Origin: J014 sp964486055
Lineage (GTDB): Bacteria; Acidobacteriota; Blastocatellia; Pyrinomonadales; Pyrinomonadaceae
NCBI GenBank assembly: GCA_964486055.1
Contig: CAZALE010000010.1
Coordinates: forward strand, 13,104-77,103
Reading direction: 5' to 3'
DNA length: 64,000 nt
Shown: positions 51,758 through 60,689 of the stretch, one piece after another
Layout: each line of letters opens with the position of its first letter
Numbering within the stretch: the first letter of the stretch is position 1
Program-made: the position numbers and the translations under genes
Notes under the pieces: generated by a model
What the model was told of the DNA's origin: nothing
Databases searched by the model: none
What the model saw: the letters and a program-made list of their open reading frames with translations, nothing else

Positions 51758-52926
51758 ACTTTTATGTAGATGCCTTTTTTGTAAAGAATCCACATTAGAA
51801 AAAGCCAAACGACTATAAAAGTTAATGCATAAAGCAAAGAGGCGTTTATGGGTTGAGCGAGCGGCAGGAAAACATTATCAAAGATCCACTTTTGCAAACT
51901 TATTTGTTTCCCATCTGCTCCAGAAACCTTTATAATCAGCAAAGTCTTTGCCATCAATCCCGAACCAACAAAAAGTGCTAGTGGGTTAACCCCGAAAATC
52001 ACAAAGGGTTTTGTCCACCATGTGCATTTTTTTATGTCGACTAGATAGTAACAAAAGCCGAGAAAACATAGAGCCAGCCCCGCGGTGTATACGACATATG
52101 AACTAGTCCATAAGGATTTATTTAACGGGAAGAATAAGCTCCAAAAATAACCAAGACCTAACAGGTATACACCATAAAAGAGTATGCCTGCAACTTTCTC
52201 ATAGTTATCACGATCTTTTCTGCGGATCCAGTGACCAGTTAGAACTCCTATAAGTGTCGTAGCAATTGCGGGAATAGTAGATAATAAACCCTCAGGATCA
52301 TAGACTTTTGATTGTCTCCACATATGATCCTCACCCAACACTAATCTATCTAGGTAAGCGGCAAGATTGCATGCTTTATCATCGATTGTAGTAACGCTAC
52401 ATCCTGGCACGGGCAAAATTGTCATCAAAAGCCAGTAAAGAAGGCATAAAACGATGACTATTATAAATTGCTGGCGAGCGTTTGTATGAAGAAATATCAG
52501 AGAAGCAAACAAATAGCAGAGCGCAATTCTTTGCAGAACTCCCATTATGCGTAACTTAGATAGATCAATCCATGTTCCTTGATTGAAGTCATAAAATGGA
52601 AATGCCGCAAGAAATAATCCAAGTAAGAATATCAAAGCGGAGCGCTTTAAAATCCTGATGTAAATGTCTTTTCCGACTCCCGCAGACTCAACTTTTCTAC
52701 CCAAAGATAACGTTATAGCCACTCCCACGATGAATAGAAAGAATGGGAAGATGTAATCAGTGGGCGTGATACCGTGCCATTCTGCATGCTTCAGCGGTTC
52801 ATAAACATGCGACCAAGTACCTGGATTATTAACTAAAACCATCGAGGCTATAGTTATCCCACGAAATACATCTAGAGAAACTAAACGTTCAGCTTTCCAG
52901 CTCAACCCAGATCCTTGGTCAGACAT
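51754..52926 (-). CDS. DUF5009 / HGSNAT-like membrane acyltransferase
   Basis: A 390-aa polytopic membrane protein with about ten helices. The N-terminus RLVSLDVFRGITIASMVLVN and the HGITPTDYIFPFFLFIVGVAI loop are the DUF5009/heparan-glucosaminide N-acetyltransferase-like signature, with a conserved His in AEWHGITP. Homologues acetylate amino sugars using acetyl-CoA across the membrane. The target is unknown. It is leftward, upstream of a duplicated secreted protein on the same strand (38-bp gap), so the two may be co-transcribed. Confidence 0.85.
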   Translation of the reverse strand: MSDQGSGLSWKAERLVSLDVFRGITIASMVLVNNPGTWSHVYEPLKHAEWHGITPTDYIFPFFLFIVGVAITLSLGRKVESAGVGKDIYIRILKRSALIFLLGLFLAAFPFYDFNQGTWIDLSKLRIMGVLQRIALCYLFASLIFLHTNARQQFIIVIVLCLLYWLLMTILPVPGCSVTTIDDKACNLAAYLDRLVLGEDHMWRQSKVYDPEGLLSTIPAIATTLIGVLTGHWIRRKDRDNYEKVAGILFYGVYLLGLGYFWSLFFPLNKSLWTSSYVVYTAGLALCFLGFCYYLVDIKKCTWWTKPFVIFGVNPLALFVGSGLMAKTLLIIKVSGADGKQISLQKWIFDNVFLPLAQPINASLLYALTFIVVWLFLMWILYKKGIYIKV

Positions 52927-52964
52927 GCTCTAAACAAGCTTTTTTCTCATTAGCTTGACTTGAT

Positions 52965-53834
52965 TTACCATCTTCTGGCAAAAACAAAGTCATAAAATTT
53001 CAAGTGTTGAATTAACTTTCCATCAGGATAAATTAAATCGATGTCTAGTCTCAAATCATGTTCCCCAGATGGCAGGGAAAACTCATCATAGGGGATGAAA
53101 ACAGATAAATCATCATAAACTGTTTCATCACAACACGGATTCATCAATCGAAATGATGCGAGTTGCCCATTCTTGCTCATGTAGGTTTTCGTTTTACCAG
53201 CAACCGGTGTGTTATCTGATCGATAAACGTATACCGCAAGATAGGACTCTACTTTCTTGAGTCCGTAAACCTTAAATTTGAGGTGAACTCGCATTCCCTT
53301 TTTTCCATTTTCAGTGACGTTATAATCAACCCAAACCTTATCAACCGGTGCCAGATTTGGCTCAGTGTAATCAAACTCGTAAAAAGTCAGATGTTGAATT
53401 AGCTCACCAGTGTCTTCGTAGACAACATCAACATCCATCTTGAGCCTATATTCCCCTGGGAAACCCCCGAGATCTAACTCTTCATAAGGCATGAAAATCT
53501 GTAAATCATCGTAGTAACCAGGATTATAATCAATTTGTAGGCTTCTAAAAGCTGCCACGTTCCCCTTAGTCGTGTAATATTTTTTATTTCTGTCGACAAG
53601 TGGTTTGTTGTCCTCATCAAAAAACATTACTCTGACAGCACTTTTTAAAGATTTCATATCATACACGGCCATCTTTATGTGCAGAAGCATTCCTTTAGTA
53701 CTTTCTCTGTAAACATCAAAGTCAACCCAAAACTTCTCTAATTCAGCCCGTGGCTGACGCTGAGCTTGAATTACAGTAAATGCCGTCGCAATTAACCATG
53801 TTAACACCAAGATCTTCACTGAATTTTTAAACAT
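52965..53834 (-). CDS. Secreted protein made of two homologous halves
   Basis: A 289-aa exported protein (signal peptide about 1-24). Residues 30-150 and 155-289 are clearly related: both read (K)VWVDYNV or FWVDFDV, KGM(L/R)(L/V)H(I/L)K(F/M), KG/NGQ(L/V)A(A/S)FR, YDDL(S/Q)(I/V)F(I/M)PYDE and L(I/Q)QHL(K/T)FY(E/D)F. A CC pair is present in the second half only. The fold is probably a beta-sandwich duplicated in tandem. The family is unknown to me. Good AAGGAG ribosome site. Confidence 0.8.
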   Translation of the reverse strand: MFKNSVKILVLTWLIATAFTVIQAQRQPRAELEKFWVDFDVYRESTKGMLLHIKMAVYDMKSLKSAVRVMFFDEDNKPLVDRNKKYYTTKGNVAAFRSLQIDYNPGYYDDLQIFMPYEELDLGGFPGEYRLKMDVDVVYEDTGELIQHLTFYEFDYTEPNLAPVDKVWVDYNVTENGKKGMRVHLKFKVYGLKKVESYLAVYVYRSDNTPVAGKTKTYMSKNGQLASFRLMNPCCDETVYDDLSVFIPYDEFSLPSGEHDLRLDIDLIYPDGKLIQHLKFYDFVFARRW

Positions 53835-53940
53835 AACTTTTCTCCTTTAAAGTTAAATAAGGAAATCCTCAAAGAAAATAGCTCCTTCAATTTTCTCCTT
53901 AGTTAACAAGCTGTGTTTAACTTATACTTTTTAAGTAGAA

Positions 53941-54579
53941 ATGTCAATACAAAATTTTCAAACAATTCAAAACGAATTTACAGAGGCGATATTAAGGCAT
54001 CAGCAAGGATTTGGTGTAAGCTTGGATGAGAATCAATTAAGAGCATTATTGATTTATTACAAGCTTGTAAGTGAGAGCAATTCATTATTGCACCTCACCG
54101 CTCCGATGTCTGCTCAGGAATTTGCGATAAGACACGTCCTAGAGTCCTTAACAATGTTGAACTTTCTACCATCAGGGGCGAAGTTTGCTGATGTTGGTGC
54201 TGGAGCGGGCTTGCCTTCGATTCCGTGTTTGATAATCCGTTCGGATCTTTCGGCATGCTTAATCGAATCGAAAAATAAAAAAGCTGGATTTTTAATAACT
54301 GCAATTGAAAGGTTGGGGCTAGAAAATAGAGCATATGTCATAAATCAAGCATTTGAGCACACCCAAAAACCAGACTGTCAGTTTATTGCCTGTAGAGCAC
54401 TAGACAAATTTGTGGAGAAGCTACCAAAGCTTTTACGCTGGGGTAGAGGATCAGCATTTTTACTTTTCGGTGGAGAAAATCTTAGACAAGCCCTTTTAAA
54501 AGCCAAAGCTGATTTTACGGAATCTCTACTTCCTTTATCTGAGAGAAGATTTTTATTTTTTGTTAGGCAAAAGCAATGA
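53941..54579 (+). CDS. rsmG: 16S rRNA (guanine527-N7)-methyltransferase RsmG
   Basis: Methylates G527 of 16S rRNA. The 212-aa class I methyltransferase has SAM-binding ADVGAGAGLPSIPCLI and IESKNKKAGFL, and CRALDKF with its catalytic region. It starts with ATG at 53941 without a ribosome site; TATACT at 53923-53928 would allow a leader of only about 6 nt. It often lies next to mnmG or parA in other bacteria, which is not the case here. It is convergent with the chemosensory operon (19-bp gap). Confidence 0.88.
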   Translation: MSIQNFQTIQNEFTEAILRHQQGFGVSLDENQLRALLIYYKLVSESNSLLHLTAPMSAQEFAIRHVLESLTMLNFLPSGAKFADVGAGAGLPSIPCLIIRSDLSACLIESKNKKAGFLITAIERLGLENRAYVINQAFEHTQKPDCQFIACRALDKFVEKLPKLLRWGRGSAFLLFGGENLRQALLKAKADFTESLLPLSERRFLFFVRQKQ

Positions 54580-54598
54580 CAGACCTGTCGTCAGTGGT

Positions 54599-57238
54599 TC
54601 ACCTTAAAACCTCATTTACTTTTTCTATCAGGGTTCTTTGATCGAAAGGTTTCGTTATATAAGAAGAGACACCCAACTGAAAAGCTTTTTGTTTATGTTT
54701 ATCACTAGTTCTAGATGTGATCACTAAAATTGGGATACGCCTGAATGACTCGTGCCTTTTTAGTGCTGAGATAAATTCATATCCATCCATTCTTGGCATT
54801 TCGATATCAGTTAGAATAACATCTGGTAAATCATCGATAAAGGATTCAAGTATTTCGATAGCCTCCAAACCATCTTTAGCAGTTACCGCTCGCCAGCCGA
54901 TGCTAGTTATCATCTTCTCATTAACTTTTCTGACACTAGGACTATCATCAACTATCATAACAACTATCTCTCTATTTGTTTTGGATGATATGGTCGGCTT
55001 AGCTGGAGAAAATGTCCTTAGTAACTTCGCCAAATCCAATACAGGCATGACTCGCCCATCACTCAACATGGATGCGCCTATCAGATGATCGATCCCAGCA
55101 ACTAATCCCTTAATTGGTTTGATTACGAACTCCTCGGGCTTTAAAATCTTCTCGACGCCTACAGCAAAATTATCACCATACTCCTCGACTAATAGGATCG
55201 TTACAGTCTTCTCCTTACTTCTCAACACTTGAACATTGAAAACTTCATCTAGATAGACAGGTTTATAAGATTTCTCACGCAGATTTAAGTTTCCCTCGAC
55301 TATAGCTGATTCAAATTTATCTTTTGTAACCTCCGTCACATATCTTACAGTTTTTAATGGGAAAGCATAGAGGTTATCTCCGCACTTGACTGGTAGAACC
55401 TTTGTAATGCTCAGCGCAACAGGAAGTGTAAGCTTAAAAATAGTACCTTTCTGGTACGCACTTTTGACTGCAACATTACCTTTAAATCGCTCTACGCACG
55501 CCCTAACCACGTCCATACCAATGCCGCGACCAGCTATCTCGCTCAATTCTGATACTGTCGATAATCCAGAGATGAAGATCAAATTTAATGCTTCTTCATC
55601 GCTTAACTTAGCTATTTCCTCCGGCGATAAAAGCTTCATTTGTAGCGCTTTTTCCTTCAACTTCTCGATCAAGATACCCTGTCCATCATCCTCAACATAA
55701 AAAACTACATGATTATCTTCGAGATGAACGCTAACCTTTATCCTTCCGTATTCAGGTTTTCCTAATGCTCTGCGTATTTCTGGTTTTTCTATCCCATGTG
55801 ATATTGCGTTTCTCAGCAAGTGCAGTAGCGGCTCTGAAACTAAGTGAATTATTTCGGAGTCTATCTCGACCTCGCCATTTTCGATCAATAGCTCTACTTT
55901 CTTATTCTCTTCATCCGCAGTCACCTGCACTGCTCTCTGCAAACGCTGTGATAGCGTAGAAAAAGGAATCATCCTGAGTCTTAACAATTTGTCACGGATA
56001 TCCTTTACCAATTTTTGCTGAGAATTGAATGTGAGAGAGATATCTCGGGATATGGAAAGCAACTCATCTGAGATTGTATTCGTATCCGAAGCCGTTTCAC
56101 TAAGTTCTAAAGAGGTTTGATGAAATTCTGTGTACCTATCGAACTCAAGAGCGTCAAAGTCACGCTGAGGTAAGTCATTATTCCTAATCAAATCAGCGGT
56201 TCGTTCAAGTGAGCCAAAATCCGTATCTATTTTGGAACTCAGACGTGCAAAACGCAGCGAATTGTACCTTAACTCATCAACCTGCTGTTTTAATTTAGAA
56301 AGTTGATTTTCGAAAAATGAAGACAAAATAGTTATCTCATCCGCTAATCTTGCTAATTCGTCGAGACGCTCGATCGATACTCTAATAACGGCTCGAGGAG
56401 CTTCCTGTGGAATTTGTTGTTGAGTTGTCAGATCAGCTGGAATTTTATACGTATCTGAACCTCCAGCAACCGAGTCCTTGACTGGTTCTTGTTTTAATGT
56501 CTCTTGTTTTAGTAATGAGATCTGATTTTCTATCTCTTGTAGTTTTTCGTCTATCTGTGAGTGGCTTTCCGAGTAGCTCATAATTTCAAGGCAGGTGAGC
56601 GCTGTGGAAAGTAACTGAAAGGTTGTTTCCTCAATCTTCTCAGGATTTTGAACCAAATAATCAAGCAAGTCCTCGATCCTATGAGCTAATTCAGACATGT
56701 TTTTCAAGCCTACAATACCAGCAGATCCCTTGAGCGTGTGAAAACTGCGCCTAATTTCAGATAATGCAACTTTATTGTGCTTATCAGTCTTGAGAAGCTC
56801 GATATTTCGAGAGATATTTTGAAAATGCTCTTCAGCCTCAGATAAAAAAATCTCGAGCATTTCCTGATCAACCTCAAATGTCTCATTCGACTGCTCAAAT
56901 TCCTCAACTGACTCAAGGTCGATAACTTCAGAGCTTAGCTTGGCGTTATCAATTTCTGACTCGATCGATTGTAGCTCTAGTAGCAGTTGTTTTACTTTTG
57001 ATGTGGACGGATTAGAGATCAAGTCAACAAGGTTTTCGTGAAACGAGGCCAGTAAATTGACCAAATCGCTCAAACCAACTATCGGGATTGCAGCATTAAT
57101 TTTCGCTGAGCAATCGAGGGCTTTTTGTAATTGCTCTTTCTCGTTTTCTGTTTCATATGAGATCAGGCTATAGCGAATCTGATCAAGATATAATCTTGCT
57201 TCAGCTATGAATGCATCTAGAAATTCAGAAGACATCAA
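54599..57238 (-). CDS. CheA-type hybrid histidine kinase with C-terminal receiver (ChpA/FrzE-like)
   Basis: An 879-aa kinase. Order: an HPt-like helix bundle (about 1-100) lacking the phospho-His, a true HPt (about 120-220) with H167 in FHTLKGSAG, a dimerisation helix pair, HATPase_c (LHLLRNAISHGIEKP, DDGQGI, GRGIGMDV), a CheW-like P5 domain and a C-terminal receiver (MIVDDSPSVR, TDIEMPRMDG, ITSRTSD, YITKPFD). It is the final gene of the operon and has an AGGAGG ribosome site. It should pass phosphate to its own receiver and to the TPR-REC protein. Confidence 0.92.
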   Translation of the reverse strand: MMSSEFLDAFIAEARLYLDQIRYSLISYETENEKEQLQKALDCSAKINAAIPIVGLSDLVNLLASFHENLVDLISNPSTSKVKQLLLELQSIESEIDNAKLSSEVIDLESVEEFEQSNETFEVDQEMLEIFLSEAEEHFQNISRNIELLKTDKHNKVALSEIRRSFHTLKGSAGIVGLKNMSELAHRIEDLLDYLVQNPEKIEETTFQLLSTALTCLEIMSYSESHSQIDEKLQEIENQISLLKQETLKQEPVKDSVAGGSDTYKIPADLTTQQQIPQEAPRAVIRVSIERLDELARLADEITILSSFFENQLSKLKQQVDELRYNSLRFARLSSKIDTDFGSLERTADLIRNNDLPQRDFDALEFDRYTEFHQTSLELSETASDTNTISDELLSISRDISLTFNSQQKLVKDIRDKLLRLRMIPFSTLSQRLQRAVQVTADEENKKVELLIENGEVEIDSEIIHLVSEPLLHLLRNAISHGIEKPEIRRALGKPEYGRIKVSVHLEDNHVVFYVEDDGQGILIEKLKEKALQMKLLSPEEIAKLSDEEALNLIFISGLSTVSELSEIAGRGIGMDVVRACVERFKGNVAVKSAYQKGTIFKLTLPVALSITKVLPVKCGDNLYAFPLKTVRYVTEVTKDKFESAIVEGNLNLREKSYKPVYLDEVFNVQVLRSKEKTVTILLVEEYGDNFAVGVEKILKPEEFVIKPIKGLVAGIDHLIGASMLSDGRVMPVLDLAKLLRTFSPAKPTISSKTNREIVVMIVDDSPSVRKVNEKMITSIGWRAVTAKDGLEAIEILESFIDDLPDVILTDIEMPRMDGYEFISALKRHESFRRIPILVITSRTSDKHKQKAFQLGVSSYITKPFDQRTLIEKVNEVLR

Positions 57239-57250
57239 TATAAGTCCTCC

Positions 57251-58747
57251 TTAGCTGGTTTTTTTCGCTATACCTTCGCTTTCAGATGTTCTTATTGCTG
57301 CTACGGTATTGGAAAGCTCGCCTGAGGAACTCAGAATATCATCTATCAATGATGAAAGCTGCTTAATATTTCCCTGCATGCTCTTATTTGATTTGACCGT
57401 TGAATCATTTAATCTGGTGATATCCTCAGATAGTTGAAAATTTAAAACTGAAACATCTGCTAGCTCCTTTGTAGTTTCATCGGAATTACTCAATGCTTGA
57501 TTAGCCTCAGCGAATGCTTTTCTGGTTCGATTACTAAGCGTCGAACAAAGTATGACTTCATGAATTATTTCCTCCATTGAAATTACCAACTCTTGAATTT
57601 CCCCTTGCATTGTTTGTGAAAATCCTTGAATCTGATTAGTAAAATGCTCAAATTGTTCAGCTACTCTCACCACTTCTTGCACGAAAGACTGCAGTTTATC
57701 ACTTGGATCATGAGACTCAATGATTTTTATATTCAGGGTCAACAAATTTACTTTATCTCTGAGAGTCATTAACAAATCGACTAGCTGTTGAATCTCCTGC
57801 GAGCGCTCGCCCAGTTTCTTGCTTTTTTTGGTTGTCTCTTGCGTTAATTTACGAAGAGATGAAACTACGACTTGTTCTTCATCCGCGTTCTTTAGCCCGT
57901 ATTTCACAGCCGCAGTTAAATCTTCCCAACTTTGAGATGTCGCGGAAGCCATCTCTGCTGTTTTTTGAATCTGCCCTGTCAATTGAGTTAACTTCATTGA
58001 TGCTTGCGAGAGAAGCCCTACTTGAAGTTCATTTTCTCTTTCTAATCTTTCAGCCGAATCGTTTAATCTTTTAGCTACTACGTTAATGTCCTCGCTGAAG
58101 TGTTTTATTTTAGACATTAAGTCGTTAAGTGATCTTACCATTGCGTTAAAAGCCTTAGCTGCAGGTTCCACCTCTGAAGAAAAAACTGATAACCTTACTG
58201 CATAATCGCCGCTCATTATCTGAGAGGTTTTAGCAAGCAAGTTTTGTATCGATCTACGAAGGTTTTCTCTCTCTTCGTTAGTTTGAATTAAGCTTCTAAA
58301 TTTGCCTTTTATATCTTGTATCGCTTGTCCGAGAACATCTGCCTCGGAGTAAAGTTCGAATTCAATGTCTGAATCTCCGGAAGCGATTCGCTCTATTTGC
58401 TTGCTTCTCTCGCTAAGTTTAGCTGCTATGAGCTTAAGTGATGACTTCAGTTCACTCGAATCTTTTTCGTCTGTGCCGTAAAAAATTTCTCCATTTGCTA
58501 TCTTTTCAGCAAGAAATGTAGATTCCCTGATCTCATTATTTAGATTGAATAGTGCAAGATTCGTGAGCGCTATTGCCAAAATTGCTAGAGTTACTGCGAA
58601 AATTATTATCAAAACGCCAGCCAGTGATGTAGGTTCAGAGGCAACATAAGACGAGAGCACGAAAACTGCACCCAAAACAAGAAAAACTATCGAGAGAGCT
58701 GATGAAATTCTGATAAAAAAATTTTGAAAAAATGGCTTCTTTGTCAT
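57251..58747 (-). CDS. Methyl-accepting chemotaxis-like transducer with degenerate tip (copy 2)
   Basis: A 498-aa membrane protein. Two transmembrane helices (about 18-35 and 43-66) are separated by only a few residues, so it has no periplasmic ligand domain. HAMP-like segments (about 70-160 and 170-230) precede a long coiled coil to the end. Where normal receptors have NLLALNAAIEAARAGE, it reads NLLTLNIKIIESHDPSD (334-350): the hairpin position is kept, but the tip is eroded. No Glu/Gln methylation pattern is evident. It overlaps copy 1 by ATGA. Confidence 0.8.
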   Translation of the reverse strand: MTKKPFFQNFFIRISSALSIVFLVLGAVFVLSSYVASEPTSLAGVLIIIFAVTLAILAIALTNLALFNLNNEIRESTFLAEKIANGEIFYGTDEKDSSELKSSLKLIAAKLSERSKQIERIASGDSDIEFELYSEADVLGQAIQDIKGKFRSLIQTNEERENLRRSIQNLLAKTSQIMSGDYAVRLSVFSSEVEPAAKAFNAMVRSLNDLMSKIKHFSEDINVVAKRLNDSAERLERENELQVGLLSQASMKLTQLTGQIQKTAEMASATSQSWEDLTAAVKYGLKNADEEQVVVSSLRKLTQETTKKSKKLGERSQEIQQLVDLLMTLRDKVNLLTLNIKIIESHDPSDKLQSFVQEVVRVAEQFEHFTNQIQGFSQTMQGEIQELVISMEEIIHEVILCSTLSNRTRKAFAEANQALSNSDETTKELADVSVLNFQLSEDITRLNDSTVKSNKSMQGNIKQLSSLIDDILSSSGELSNTVAAIRTSESEGIAKKTS

Positions 58748-60261
58748 CTTATATCTTCCTCTTCCACCGATATTTTCGCTTTTGATTCTCGGCTAGATTG
58801 TTTATGACCGTTAGACTCAATTTGCTGCAATTCCTTTATTCCTTCTATTAAATAACCGAGCTTTAGCGATGCATTTTTAAGATTTTCAACTGAGTTTTCG
58901 GTCTCTATAGTTGTTCTGATGAGCAACTGGAAGGCTTGCTCCATCTGCTGGGCTTGTTCATTAGAAAAAGTTACTATTTTTTCTTGAATTTCCATGAATC
59001 GTGATGTATGTCTCTGCAAATTGTCCATTACCTCCTCGACTTCAAGCATGAACTCCGTCAATTTAGCAGTTTTATTAGCCGAGGATTCCAAAAAGTTAGA
59101 AGTATCATCGATTTGTTTACGGAGGGCTTGTTTTAGAGTGGAAAACTGATCACCTAGATTTTCTATACTATGCAGCAAATCTTCAGTTTCCTCAGAAAGG
59201 ATGGTATCAACTGTATCAGTTGCGGAAATTTTTCTTGACAAAAAGAGTATGTTCATGCGACGCGTTACATCATGAATGACACTGTTTAATCTTTCCAGAT
59301 CATGAACGTTTTGCTCCAGCTTTTTGAGATTCGTTGCTGCATCTTGCATTTGTGATCTGATTACAGACAATAAATCCAGATTTTCATCAATCAATATGCT
59401 CCTATCTTTGACTTGGTCTACCGTAAATTTCACCCATTCGGTAGATTGATTTAGTTCATCCGAAATTCGACGAATGACACCAGGAAGCTTTTTTAATTCG
59501 GAGAGAGCTTGAGACACATCTTGCGATTCTCTTTCATTTCTATCAATGGCTTCAGACATAAGAGTTTTGATATCAGTCGCGAGCTCATATCCTCTGGATG
59601 CAATTTTGTGAACCTTATCTGATAAGCTTCTGAAATCATCCAGCAGAACAAAAAAATTCGCAGATATTTCTCTGATCCGCTTCTCATCAAAAGCTGTTTC
59701 TATCGGCTCAGAAGTAAATTTGGCTGACTCGATACGTCTAGCCAGATCGTCTAACTCCGTCCTTAAGCGCTCGAATTCACTTTTAGTTTTTATCGATTCA
59801 GCAACTTTGGTCAGCAAACGCTGAAAGGTTTGGTTTAGGCGATCTGTTCCAAGATTCGATAGCTGATCGACATTTCCCTTAGCCACCTCCTCCATTGATG
59901 CCACTAATTTTTGCATTTGTAGACCGATTTTCTTTAGCGATTCCAACACTTCGTCTGTTTCAGTCGAACCTGAAGTGCTTGGGAAACTGGATGTAATCCC
60001 ACGCTCTAAAGTTTTTGCCATCAGGCTTAGTCGTTCCAACGGAGCTGCCACTTCAGCTGCAAGCCACCAACCAAAAATCACTACCGAGGCGGCTGCAAGC
60101 ATGAAAGGCACTAAAACCGCATAGATACTATTGCTGATTATGAAAGAGAATAAGAGGTAAGATACAAGACCGAAGATGGAAATAAAAAAGGCCAAGGCGG
60201 TGGTGGCAATCCATATCTTCCCTCTCAGCGAATTAAACAGCGAATTAGTAGGGTTTTTCAT
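58744..60261 (-). CDS. Methyl-accepting chemotaxis-like transducer with degenerate tip (copy 1)
   Basis: A 505-aa membrane protein built like copy 2: two close transmembrane helices (about 16-43 and 46-68), HAMP (about 66-118), then a long coiled coil. The signalling tip at 336-348 reads MNILFLSRKISAT, even less like the canonical tip than copy 2. The two may heterodimerise, since they are adjacent, similar in length and co-translated, but this is inference. It overlaps both flanking genes by 4 bp (ATGA). Confidence 0.78.
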   Translation of the reverse strand: MKNPTNSLFNSLRGKIWIATTALAFFISIFGLVSYLLFSFIISNSIYAVLVPFMLAAASVVIFGWWLAAEVAAPLERLSLMAKTLERGITSSFPSTSGSTETDEVLESLKKIGLQMQKLVASMEEVAKGNVDQLSNLGTDRLNQTFQRLLTKVAESIKTKSEFERLRTELDDLARRIESAKFTSEPIETAFDEKRIREISANFFVLLDDFRSLSDKVHKIASRGYELATDIKTLMSEAIDRNERESQDVSQALSELKKLPGVIRRISDELNQSTEWVKFTVDQVKDRSILIDENLDLLSVIRSQMQDAATNLKKLEQNVHDLERLNSVIHDVTRRMNILFLSRKISATDTVDTILSEETEDLLHSIENLGDQFSTLKQALRKQIDDTSNFLESSANKTAKLTEFMLEVEEVMDNLQRHTSRFMEIQEKIVTFSNEQAQQMEQAFQLLIRTTIETENSVENLKNASLKLGYLIEGIKELQQIESNGHKQSSRESKAKISVEEEDIR

Positions 60262-60677
60262 AGTAATCTCAAGGATGATATAAGTTTTCTCACATCAATT
60301 AGAAAAAGCGGTTTGTGGTTATAAGAGCTTTGAGCGACTTGACCTATCAGGTTTGATTCTTCTTGCCAATTACTTATCTGAGAAATTTCATAGAGCTTAT
60401 CAACCTGCAGAGCGTACATGGATTTATAACTCTCTACTATGATAAATCTACTTTTCACAGAGCTTGATGAATCGGATTTTTTCCAAATAGCTCTTAGATT
60501 AATGACTGGGATTATTTCTGATCGGAAATAGGTAATGCCGGCAAGCCAGGCTGGAGATTTAGGAAGCCACGCCACTTGTAAACTATCGGAAATACCACTA
60601 ATTTGTTTCACGCTAATTCCATAATTTTCATCATCGAGGCTAAAAATTAGTATCTCCTCACCAATTAGTTCATTCAT
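60258..60677 (-). CDS. CheW-like chemosensory adaptor
   Basis: A 139-aa scaffold that couples receptors to CheA. It has the CheW beta-barrel pattern: EEILIFSLDDENYGISVKQI at the start, LAGITYFRSEIIPVINLRAI in the middle and FIIVESYKSMYALQVDKLYE later. It is shorter than E. coli CheW by about 30 residues, similar to PilI-type adaptors. It starts 12 bp after the TPR-REC gene and overlaps the first transducer by 4 bp. Confidence 0.88.
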   Translation of the reverse strand: MNELIGEEILIFSLDDENYGISVKQISGISDSLQVAWLPKSPAWLAGITYFRSEIIPVINLRAIWKKSDSSSSVKSRFIIVESYKSMYALQVDKLYEISQISNWQEESNLIGQVAQSSYNHKPLFLIDVRKLISSLRLL

Positions 60678-60689
60678 TTTTCACAAAAT

